Shown here: positions 51,836 to 60,960 of the stretch, piece after piece
Numbering within the stretch: the stretch's first letter is position 1
Layout of the letters: the number at the start of each line of letters is the position of its first letter
Position numbers and translations under genes: made by a program
The notes under the pieces: model-generated
Told to the model about the DNA's origin: nothing
Seen by the model: the letters and a program-made list of their open reading frames with translations, nothing else
The model's database searches: none
Origin: Pyrocephalus nanus
Lineage: Eukaryota; Chordata; Aves; Passeriformes; Tyrannidae
Assembly (NCBI GenBank): GCA_038380795.1
Contig: CM076281.1
Location: 1 to 64,000 of the forward strand
Direction: 5' to 3'
DNA: 64,000 nucleotides

Positions 51836-54318
51836 CCTCCACAACAGCCCAGCAGGTTTCTGGGGGAACCCGAATTATTTCTGCAGTTCACAAGCTGCAC
51901 ATCCCTAAAGCATTCCCTTGGGAACACTCAGCTTTCCACAAGCATTTCCTACTTCAGTTTGGACTTCCAGCACATTTAAAGACAATTTAAATCAGAATGA
52001 AGGGACTTGATGACAACACAGCATTGGGTCAGGGACATCAGGACACTCAAACCATACTCACTGTGGACTCTCCAGCCCCAGCACTCCTGGAGCCTCCTCA
52101 TTTCTCACAGAGACTCACTTCTGTTTCAAGGACTCCCATCAGGAAATGGATCCCTGTTCCCAGAAGCAAATTTCAAGGGTCTTCTTACAACCTGCAAACC
52201 ACAAGAATGACCAAGGGCAGCTTCTGGCAGAGGACACAAAGAGGATTGTGGGGATCACACACCTTGACCTGGGAGGGCTCCAGCTTTCACCTGCCATCCC
52301 CAAGCAGTTCTAGATTTTCATGCTGCTTTGCTTCACAGGCCTTTTCTGCCAAGCTCGCTGCTGGAGGATTTTGTCTGGTCTTGAGACGTGTCTTACAAAG
52401 CTGAGCTTTATGAGAACTGAGGCACTTTTCATTATTCCTGACTCTTCCAGGGCTGCACTTGCCAGGATCCTTTGGGCACAAGGGAGCTTCCAGACTGCCC
52501 CAAACCTTCACAGCCCACTTGCTCTTCTTACCACAGCTGGACCTGGTGAGTGTCCCTTCAGAAAGAGAAGGCAATGAACCTTTCTGAAACCAGAACCTCC
52601 CCAGCTTTGCTTTCCCATTCCATGTTTTGTTCCCTACACAACTGAGGCCCTTTCAGGCCTTGCCCAGTGGCAGCCAAGGAATCCAACCCAAGAACCTGCC
52701 AGGGAGCAGCGTCTGTGCCACAGCAGCAGCATTCCAGGCCTGGCACTGCCGACCCTCCGCTTCTCCCAACAGCTCCAGTGGCATCACAACTTGTCCCCAA
52801 GGCAGAAAGGCTCCTTTTGGGAGCACCATGAGCCATCTATACTGTAGCGCTGGAATTCCATCTCCTGAACAAGCTGGGAGAAGCAGGGAACAAACCAGGA
52901 CCTTACAGGTCAATTAGGGACACCAAACAGCAGCTCCAAGAAAGGTACTGAGTCAACACCTCACCAAAGACACACGACAGCAAGGCCTAACACCTAGACA
53001 ATCATTTCAGTTTTCAATTTATAAAGTCAAACTAAAGTAAAGCTTTTCAGACACTTGGGAAGACTCAATCCCATTGTAACCAGTTTGTGGGACTCGTTCC
53101 CAGCCTCCTGAGGTTCATTTCCCACCTCACTCGTGGCTGCACTAGACCTGGCTACACACACACACACATAAAAGGAGCTGCTGCAACTTGTCCAGTTTCC
53201 TGCTTCTCCTTGAAACTCCTCCAGCTGTTTACCCAGCTCTCCAGGGTCCATTCCTTTGCCCACTGGACTTGTTCCCAGGGCTGCCAGGGCCACCCTGGGC
53301 TCTCACCTGCCCTCACACTGAGTGACCTTTCCCAGCCCCGAGTCCATCCAGCACTGACCGAGCTGCTGGAGGCTGCAGTTCTCTCTGCTCCTTCCCTTCC
53401 TCTGCCTGGAGAACACCCCTTCCAGCTCCTGCACCCCCACCTCTTACCTCCCAGAAAAGCAGAGCTGCGTCCTCCTGGATCCTCCAGCTGGACGCTGCTG
53501 GCTCTGTGCAGCTCCCACCCTGCAGCAGGGATGGCAAAGGGAGCTGGGACACCACTGCCCCCAAACCTGCCCAGTCTCCAGCTGCTGCACACACCTGCTG
53601 TTGTGCCCACGGGCAAGGCACTTGAGGAAACAACTCCTCACAAGTCACAGGATAATAGGAACAGTTGAAACAAACCCAATCCAACACATCAGATACAGAT
53701 TTATGGGATCTGATAAATGAGCAAGGTATCAAATCCTGACTGCCTCGAGAGACAGAACTGTGGCTAAGCAGTAATCTCTCCCCCACGGCCCCCTCACGCT
53801 CCACCCCCAGCCCACAGGGCAGCTGGGCAGCCCCGGCGCAGCCGATCCCGCAGTCTCCGGGAACTGCCACAATTCCTATGGGTGCGTCCACCCGCAGGGG
53901 AGGCTGCGGGGCGGCTACAAGAGGCTCCTGCTGGCCAGACTCTGACCAACAGAGCCGGCTTTAGGCCAGGCCTGGCACTATCCGGCTGTGGGTATGGGCA
54001 GCTTCTCGGGAGCTCCAAGTTGGCCACCCCTGGAGCGCTGGCCGGGTGCCCCAGCAGGGCCAAGGGTGGAGGGCACGGAACAGCTGCACACACCTGGCCT
54101 GCCTTTCTCCAGCAACACTCACACCAACTGCACACTTCAGCCAGGGCACCTGAGCACAGGCAGCCTTCACCCTGTTCCTCAGGGGCAGCAGCCCCTGGGC
54201 AGCAACTCTCGGGGAACTTCTCATCCTTTCCCTTCGCTCCTTTGATCCCTGGTCAGGATAGACACATGCAAGAAACAACTTCTTGGAGGAGATGCCATAG
54301 ACAACAACTCCCTATTGT

Positions 54319-54801
54319 TCATAAAATCAGTGTAATTACTATGATTAGTGGATGAAATAAAGTCTTCAAAAACTTCCTATCCGATGGTGAGAATGCTGTA
54401 AATATATCCCCCCAGGAGTGAGCAGTGAGTTGTTCTACCTGATGCCCAAAGGTCACCAATGGACCTCCTCTATTTACTGTTTGCATTTGGTGATCAAGTC
54501 TCATCCAGCCACCCTCCAGGGGGGCAGGTAAACCTGCCCTGCCTGCCCTGCCCAGGGAAAGGGAACTGACCCCAGTGTTCCTCAGCACAAGGCAGCCCTT
54601 GGAAATATCCACTGCCATTCCACAGTCAGGGAAAGCAACAAGCACTCCACAAGGCTGCTGTGGCACAGGACCAATCTGAAGCTCAGCTTTTCTCTTTACC
54701 ACTTCACCTTGTTTGCCACCTCGTTCTATCATCAAAACTTGCTGTCCTTGCACCTTTTTAGGCTGACCATGAGTTGAAGAGGCCTCCGCTCCAGCACCCA
54801 C
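54319..54801 (-). pseudogene. Possible ERV env-like fragment, unit 3
   Basis: This is the third identical copy, 8,481 bp beyond that of unit 2. The same reservations apply. Confidence 0.25.
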
Positions 54802-55061
54802 ATGGGCCTGAGCCCTTTGACAAGATCCATTTTTCCAAGGAATTCAAAGCTCCACCTGAGGGCCATGGGCTTTTCTCACCCACCCTTGTGCTGGAGCTTG
54901 GCCTTCATCTCACTCTGCCTTCACTTCTTGCAGTGGCTGCACCATTTCCTGCCCTGCCTTGGCTGGAGCTCAGCATCCTGATCCCATCCCTGCCAGCCCC
55001 CGGAACCGCTGACTCAGCAATGGGGGGCCCTCCATTGCCAAGTGCACGCTCCCGTCGGGGC

Positions 55062-55484
55062 TCATGGGGGGAGCAGGAGGTCAAAGGCTCCAGCCCTCCT
55101 GGGACAACCTTCCACCACTACAACCAACAAAGGAGCCTCTCCAGCCCTGCCTCCAAAAGCATCCTGAACAAACCCAGTCCAGCTCCACGGGACAAACTGC
55201 TCCCTGTCTGCCCAGTCCAATCTGATCCCAGAGGCTCCCAGCTCATGCAGCCCAACTGCCCAGGAGATCACAGACTCCCTGGTCTTTGCTTTAAACCTCT
55301 CCAGAACACCAGCAAGTTCAGGCTGAGTAAAATCCTCCACCACATCAGGCCTGACCGGATAACCATCGGGGTCACCTTCCACTTTCCCTCCTGTTATTTG
55401 CTGTGCTTCAGCAAACACTTCACCCTCTGAAACACGCTCTAAAGCAGTCACAAGCATCTCCACCCCAGTTTTTTTGGATCCCAA
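55062..55484 (-). pseudogene. Possible ERV gag-like fragment, unit 3, longer frame
   Basis: This is the same fragment without the TAAAT insertion. The minus-strand frame therefore stays open for 140 codons, with GVEMLVTALERVSEGEVF added upstream of the 118 codons open in units 1 and 2. This is probably the ancestral state. The family assignment is tentative, as for the other copies. Confidence 0.36.
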
Positions 55485-55608
55485 CCTATCCCAGCCTCTG
55501 CAGTCACAGCATGCACTGGTTTACTTGACCACTTTGCTTCTCATATTTATACTGGGCTACCTGGAGAGTCACTTCTGCTACTGTTTGACAACTGTCTAAC
55601 CTGGCCCT

Positions 55609-55981
55609 TCATAGGCCACACTGTTTTCCACTGGCCCACACCACAGGAACAACTGCATCTGCCGCTTCAGTTGGGACGGTGCTGCTGACGGGAGTTACTT
55701 CCTGCACAAGAAGAGCTGCTGCTCTCACACATTTAGTTTCAGCAACTACAGTTTCCATCTCCCCATTTTCCAAGTTGATTTCTGCCTCAACTTGTCCAAC
55801 CAATCTCTTCCGAGCAAAGGTTTAGGGGAGCTTGCAAATTAACCAACCGAGGAATTACCCAGTGTTTTCCCAGTTTAACCCCTGTCACACCAATCACCTT
55901 CACAGTGCCATCCCTTAATTCTCCCTCCGGTGTGTTAAGGGCTGAGGAAGCTTGACCTTTGTCTGACCAGGACACGTGCAA
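55609..55981 (-). pseudogene. ERV protease fossil, unit 3
   Basis: The third copy carries the same lesions as units 1 and 2. The 3' edge reads WASGKQ where units 1 and 2 read WASEKQ, from a single change near 55,628. This G matches the WASG of the pol fossil at 41.4 kb, so unit 3 may keep the older base here. Confidence 0.7.
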
Positions 55982-56918
55982 ACCAAATGCCGGGGACTGG
56001 AACCCACACCCTGCACTCCTGCAGCTCTCACAAATCCAGTCAAGAGAAAACAGCCAACGGTACCATCACCACTCCTTCCTTAATTCCAATCCCACACTCC
56101 TTTTGCCGTTAGAGCACCACTTTTAGAACCCAGTTCCAAGTCCATTCCAGAGCTGCATGGCCAGGACGGACAGCTATACCTCTGATACTCTCAGGAATGC
56201 CTGAATCCATTCCAGGGACCTTGCTTTGAGCTCCCCAGCTTGGGGCACTCGGAGGAGCTCCCCGAAGAACCCTTTCGGTGCGCGCCAGAGTCCTCCGAGT
56301 GTCCCCGAGCCTGGGGTGCACCAACAGCACTGTCCCTCCAGGGGGGCCCAATCTGCTCCCGAAATGCAGCGGGACCTTGCCCGTGTCCCAGACTGCTCCG
56401 GGGATCTGAGGGCCTTCCCAAGAACATCTCGGTGCTGGCGTGAAGGCCCAGAGATCCCTGGGAACCACGGGAGAGCAGGCACAGCATCTCTGCTGGTGGG
56501 CCAATTTTGCTGCCTGAAAGCAGCTTGGCAAAGAAGCCTCTAAGACTCAGCTGGTGAGTTTTAGAAGCCAGGCATTCCTTGCTGACAACACCCTGCAGTG
56601 ATCCCAGCCCACAGGGGTCCTGGCCATCAGCTCCCACAGTGCACACAGAGGTACTTCGGCAGTAGCTGATGGGAGGGCTCAGCATTTCATGAGGGTTCAT
56701 TTTGTGCCCTGCATTCCTGTTCCATCTTCAGGACATTCCCCAACACTTGTTACCATACTTACATCCCCTTAGAAGGTCTCTGAGTGGCTACATTGCGGGT
56801 CTCTGGTGATCACCTCTGCCTGGAGACCCCAGTTTTCTAAGTCACTACCTAATCAGCTTCAAACAATTCACCTTGGTGTAGAGGAACTTGGTGCTGCTTG
56901 GCTGCTGCCTCAGTTCCC

Positions 56919-57114
56919 TTCCGACAATCTGTCATTTACACCTCCAATCATGGGGCTACACGCTTCCCTTTCCATGGAAAAGACTATCTGAAGCATTACA
57001 CTCAAAATATACACTCTGTCTCCTATGGTTTACCTCTGATTTTATGCCCAAAATATTCATTCCATCCCTAGGTTGCCTAGATTTTACCCCAAAAAAGCAA
57101 CTCTGATTATCTCT
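56919..57114. other. Short unique interval between unit 3 and the duplicon
   Basis: AT-richer sequence found once in the window. Similarity to the 8.4-kb spacer has ended and similarity to the 22.6-kb duplicon has not begun. Nothing is recognised. Confidence 0.5.
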
Positions 57115-58321
57115 ATCTCCTCATCTGTGCAGACACCACTCACAGGTACCTACATACCTTTTCTCAAGCCTACACAGAACCAAGATTTCCTTACCTCGCA
57201 CATCCCAAGCTGAGTGTTCTGGTTAGTAAGTACAGCAAGCCCCCTCTCCTTGCAAACAAGGGACCATTTTCCCTGGCCATTTCTCTAAGGGTTACCCTAA
57301 GGATGGGCACCCCCACCTCGCCATTCTGACAGAGCTGTCAAGCACTGCCAACTCACCCATTGGATCTGAATAGAGCAGCACAGCCATGGCAATGCCAAGA
57401 ATGGGAACAGCAGCCCCACTGGGGGGATTCCTGCAGCAGGAGACACACACAGAGGGACACCTTTGGCCTCATACAACCAATACTGAATTTCCTCCCAATC
57501 TGTTCCCCAAAACCATCTGCTCACAGCACTGTGCCAAACAACATGGGGAAAAAAACTGTGATGCGTTCAAAACAGCCAAGTTGTTGGGTGCTTGCTATTT
57601 GCTTCCCCTTGCTATTGTTAGTCCCCCAGAAACTCTGCTCATAGCCCAGTTATCACTACTGCCTCAAGCATTTCCCTCCTGGGTATTACCAGCGCATTTA
57701 CACAGGCAAGGAACTTAACAGCTCTTCTAAAGTTATCCAGCTGCCAATTACAGCCACAAAAGAAAAGCAACAGGAAAAGAGGGCTCAGGCAGCCAGAGAG
57801 CTCTGCAGGTGGCACCAGGCAACATCACACTTGCTAAAGCACATCCTTTTGCATAGAGGAGGAGACAGGTCTATATTATGGCAGGTTGTGCCCTTTCCAC
57901 AGTGCCAAAAAAAAATTACATGAAGCACCAAGAAAAGCTCAGAGGTAAGCTGGGGGGGAAACAATGGCAAAAGCACACACACCAGGACATTCTCTTGCTT
58001 CCAAGGAAAGACCAATCATCCCCCTAGGAAAAGGGAAAGAGGCAAGTGCTTATCAAGCAATGCATAAGTTAGAAAGTGAGTTTAACAAATACCAGCAGGT
58101 TTTGTGCACAGAGAAAATAAAACTCCCTAGTTTTAGTAGCAAAAATATCAGTGGAAACTACAGTCTGGTTACAGCAGTAACCTTCCCACAGCAGTTTCAG
58201 GTGCTTTCCTTTGTAGCCCAGCCCTAAAGTAGAAACTCCTCTCGACTGCTCCTGAGAGAGGCAATTAATTGGAACTTTTGGTGCTCAGGAAAGCTAGTCC
58301 CTCCCCTAAGTCCTGGCTCAC
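57115..58321 (+). repeat. Subtelomeric duplicon, copy B (paralogue of 22,600-23,949)
   Basis: This is the second copy of the segment at 22.6 kb, in the same orientation, so the satellite and macro-array are flanked by direct repeats. It lacks about 140 bp present in copy A. The deletion junction reads AGGGTTACCCTAAGG at about 57,287-57,302, joining two short telomere-like strings. At 58,321 it switches to sequence from the 8.4-kb spacer. Confidence 0.85.
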
Positions 58322-58561
58322 ACATAAAAGGAGCTGCTGCAACTTGTCCAGTTTCCTGCTTCTCCTTGAAACTCCTCCAGCTGTTTACCCAGCTCTCCAG
58401 GGTCCATTCTTTAGCCCACTGGACTTGTTCCCAGTCCCAGTGCTGCCAGGGCCACCCTGGGCTCTCACCTGCCCTCACACTGAGGGACTTTTCCCAGCCC
58501 CGAGTCCAGCCAGCACTGACTGAGCTGCTGGGGGCTGCAGTACTCCCCGCTCCTTCCCTCC
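58322..58561 (+). repeat. Detached piece of the 8.4-kb spacer (paralogue of about 36,312-36,550)
   Basis: From ACATAAAAGGAGCTGCTGCA onward the sequence follows the spacer of units 1-3 with several substitutions and a 6-bp insertion (CAGTCC near 58,432), then diverges near 58,562. The junction with the duplicon falls at a GGCT(C)ACACA string, next to the CA run of the spacer. It is more diverged than units 1-3 are from each other, so it is an older copy. Confidence 0.82.
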
Positions 58562-58688
58562 CTCTGCTCTAGCGTTTTTCCCTGCGGGAAGAGGTGAATC
58601 AGTCTTTTAAACGACCCGATGGCCAGAGGTGGGGGAAAAACTATCAGCATTCCCTAAACACCTCCAGCACTTCCATAGCCATCTGCGA

Positions 58689-58798
58689 CCAGGGGCAACC
58701 CGGCCTAGGGGAAAGTGTCCCTGCTCAGGGAGTGGGGCTGGATGAACTTTAAGGTCCCTTCCAACCCGAACCACTCCAGGATTCCATCACGATTCCAC
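58689..58798 (+). mobile_element. CR1 LINE, 5'-truncated 3' end
   Basis: The segment has the conserved CR1 3' untranslated layout in + orientation: a CCTAGGGGAAAGTGTCCCTG block, a GGGGCTGGATGAACTTTAAG block, GGTCCCTTCCAACCC, and a short terminal repeat, here degenerate (ATTCCATCACGATTCCACC in place of two ATTCTATG units). CR1 is the main LINE of birds and other sauropsids and is usually 5'-truncated, as here. It inserted by target-primed reverse transcription; this copy has no coding part. Confidence 0.88.
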
Positions 58799-59752
58799 CT
58801 TTTCTCCCTGCATTTGTTGTGCATCGCTTCCTCTCTAATTCACAACTTTATCTCCAGACTATTGGGAACACTGTCCGTGATACAATCCTAGATGGGGAAG
58901 ATCTACCAGGGGGAATTCTCAGCAACAACATCCGCCCTCATTCAGATTGTTCCCATGAGCAAGTCAAGTCCCAAAGCTGAAAACACCAGCATGTTCTACT
59001 CCATCATCATCCCTCACTGCTTTGTCTAATTTTAGAAGACTGAAGCTCCCTGTGCTGGCTTCTTAAACATGCTCCAGCACCAGCCCTTTCTGTCTCATCC
59101 ATGGAGTGTTTCTACCAGCCAAAGGTACTCAAATACCTAACTACATATCCAGGTGTCTTCCTAGGATTTCTCCTGCACTCACTTACAACTTCAGATGAAT
59201 AATTACCCTTCTTCTGCTGCAATTCTCCTGCCCTGGCAAGTGTTAAAACACAGGCGGCCCAGTGACAAGTGCTCTGAAACAGCCATCCATTCCACCTGCA
59301 GAAATTCTCAGGGCCACACTTGGAAACCCTTTAGCAAGGGCCCCGGAAAAGCCAAGGTGAGCTGTGCTTACCTGCAGGGCCAGGCAACTGAGGGCAAGGC
59401 GGGGACCGAGCAGAGAGCAAACACCTCCAGCTGCTTCTCACTCCAGCCCCCACGGCAAGTGCGGCGAAGCCCACCGGTCCAAGGTTCGTAGGAGAGCTTG
59501 AAAAGAAATTAGGAAACAATTAGTTGACAGAAAAATCCTTCTGCACTCCGCACTGGAGAACGAGTCCAATTGCTCACTAAGAGAATCACCATATTTAGAA
59601 CAAGTGAATCCTAGAACCCCACAGCTTCTCAAATGTATTCACTAGCAGCCAAAGAAAGAATTGCAAGCAGCAAGAGAGACGTGGCAAAGAAGCCTCTGCC
59701 TTAAAAGCCAAGAGAAATAACCCCCCAAGCCCAAAGCAGAGCTGCTTTCGGT
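58799..59752. other. Unique interval, nothing recognised
   Basis: About 950 bp with no repeats, no persuasive coding frame and no RNA gene that I can identify. It separates the CR1 end from the YY1/ETS repeat array. If that array fires leftward, this is the first transcribed DNA; a leftward exon or splice site cannot be called with confidence. Confidence 0.5.
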
Positions 59753-60462
59753 CATGGCGCCGCCATCTTATTTGTAGGCTGGAGGACTTCCGGTAGGGCG
59801 CCGCCATCTTATTTGTAGGCTGGAGGACTTCCGGTAGGGCGCCGCCATCTTGGTTGTAGGCTGGAGGACTTCCGGTCAGGCGCCGCCATCTTATTTGTAG
59901 GCTGGAGGACTTCCGGTAGGACGGCGCCATCTTGGTTGTAGGCTGGAGGACTTCCGGTCAGGGCGGTGCCATCTTATTTGTAGGCTGGAGGACTTCCGGT
60001 AGGGCGGCGCCATCTTGGTTGTAGGCTGGAGGACTTCCGGTAGGGCGTCGCCATCTCGGTTGTAGGCTGGAGGACTTCCGGTAGGGCGTCGCCATCTTAT
60101 TTGTAGGCTGGAGGACTTTCGGTCATGGCGTCGCCATCTTGGTTGTAGGCTGGAGGACTTCCGGTCAGGGCGCCGCCATCTTTTGTGTGGCCCGCTGTAT
60201 TTTCGGGCACAGGCGGCACCATCTTTTGTACGGCATTCCGGTCAGGGGGGCAGTGCTTTTTTTCCGGCAATGCAAATATTCCGGTCGGGTGTCACACACG
60301 CTTTCTGGCCGATTCGCCCTGTTGTGAGCGTCGCTATCTTGAGTGTGGGCTTTGAGGATTTACGGTGAGGGCGTCGCCATCTTGAGTGTGGGCTGTGACG
60401 ACTTCCGGTGAGGGCATCGCCATCTTCAGTGTGGCCTCGAGAGTTTCCGGTCACGGCGTCCT
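59753..60462 (-). promoter_or_regulatory. Tandem 41-42 bp repeat array with YY1-type and ETS/GABP-type motifs
   Basis: Eleven units start their GCCATCT core at 59,762, 59,803, 59,844, 59,885, 59,926, 59,968, 60,009, 60,050, 60,091, 60,133 and 60,175. Each has GCCATCTT (YY1 core; four or five units have the full GCCGCCATCTT) followed 25 bp later by ACTTCCGG (ETS/GABP core). Looser units follow near 60,218, 60,333, 60,375 and 60,417. Both factors are known activators of CpG-island, TATA-less promoters, and the AAGATGGC sense of YY1 usually lies just downstream of the start and along the transcript. That sense is on the minus strand here, toward the telomere. The motifs are directly visible; promoter activity and direction are inferred. 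Confidence 0.75.
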
Positions 60463-60960
60463 GCGGGGCAGAGAACGTTAAGGCATATTTGGCTTTTCCT
60501 CGTTCCCCCGTGCTGACCGTAATGGCACAGGCTCCGGGGAAAGCTCAAAGGGGGCATGTCCCACTCAGAGCGACTCACGGCAGGATAAGCGGGGCAAAAG
60601 TACCATAATCTGGCCAAAGCCCCGGCCCGCCGGCCCTTCCCTTGCTGCCGGCGCCAGCCGGACATGCCGCCAGGGAACGGGCGCCTGGCCAGACTCGCTG
60701 CAGCAGCGCAGTTCCACGGGGCTGCATCCGGCTCGCCGCGCGGCTTTCCCTGCAGTACCGCGCGCCGCCCGCAGGCGGCAGCAGCGATCCTCGAGAGCCC
60801 CCTGGGGAAAGGGAGAGCGGCCGGCAAAGCCACGACCCAGAGCTCTGCCTGCCGTCCTCGCACTGGCACGCGCCTTGGAGCTTCATTCGTCCTGCTTTCA
60901 AAGCCCCCCCTCCTTCTGTATCCTGCATTTCTTACACTACAAGATCCGGGATATAATAAA
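60463..60960. promoter_or_regulatory. CpG-rich island next to the YY1/ETS array
   Basis: The DNA is GC-rich with many CpGs, densest between 60,630 and 60,800 (for example CTCGCCGCGCGGC and CGCGCGCCGCCCGC). It ends near an AT-rich GATATAATAAAG string at about 60,950. A rightward 113-codon frame from 60,664 has no recognisable domain. Together with the repeat array this looks like a bidirectional CpG-island promoter, but no start site or first exon can be fixed by reading alone. Confidence 0.55.

Larger units (their letters stand above)
51836..56918. repeat. Macro-tandem unit 3, truncated spacer
   Basis: The third spacer is near-identical to units 1 and 2 up to about 56,418. Visible differences are a 5-bp deletion (TAAAT) at 55,447 and single-base changes near 55,552, 55,628 and 56,010. 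From 56,419 it becomes patchy: a diverged stretch, about 100 bp of near-identity (56,510-56,610), then roughly 80% similarity. All similarity stops near 56,918, equivalent to about 40,075 in unit 1. The integrase, reverse transcriptase and terminal satellite parts are missing. Confidence 0.9.

Noticed and set aside
41619..51979. 500-645-codon frames in the two smaller satellite arrays.
   Set aside because: They have the same compositional cause; the frames include the ends of the ERV spacer only because the arrays lack stops.
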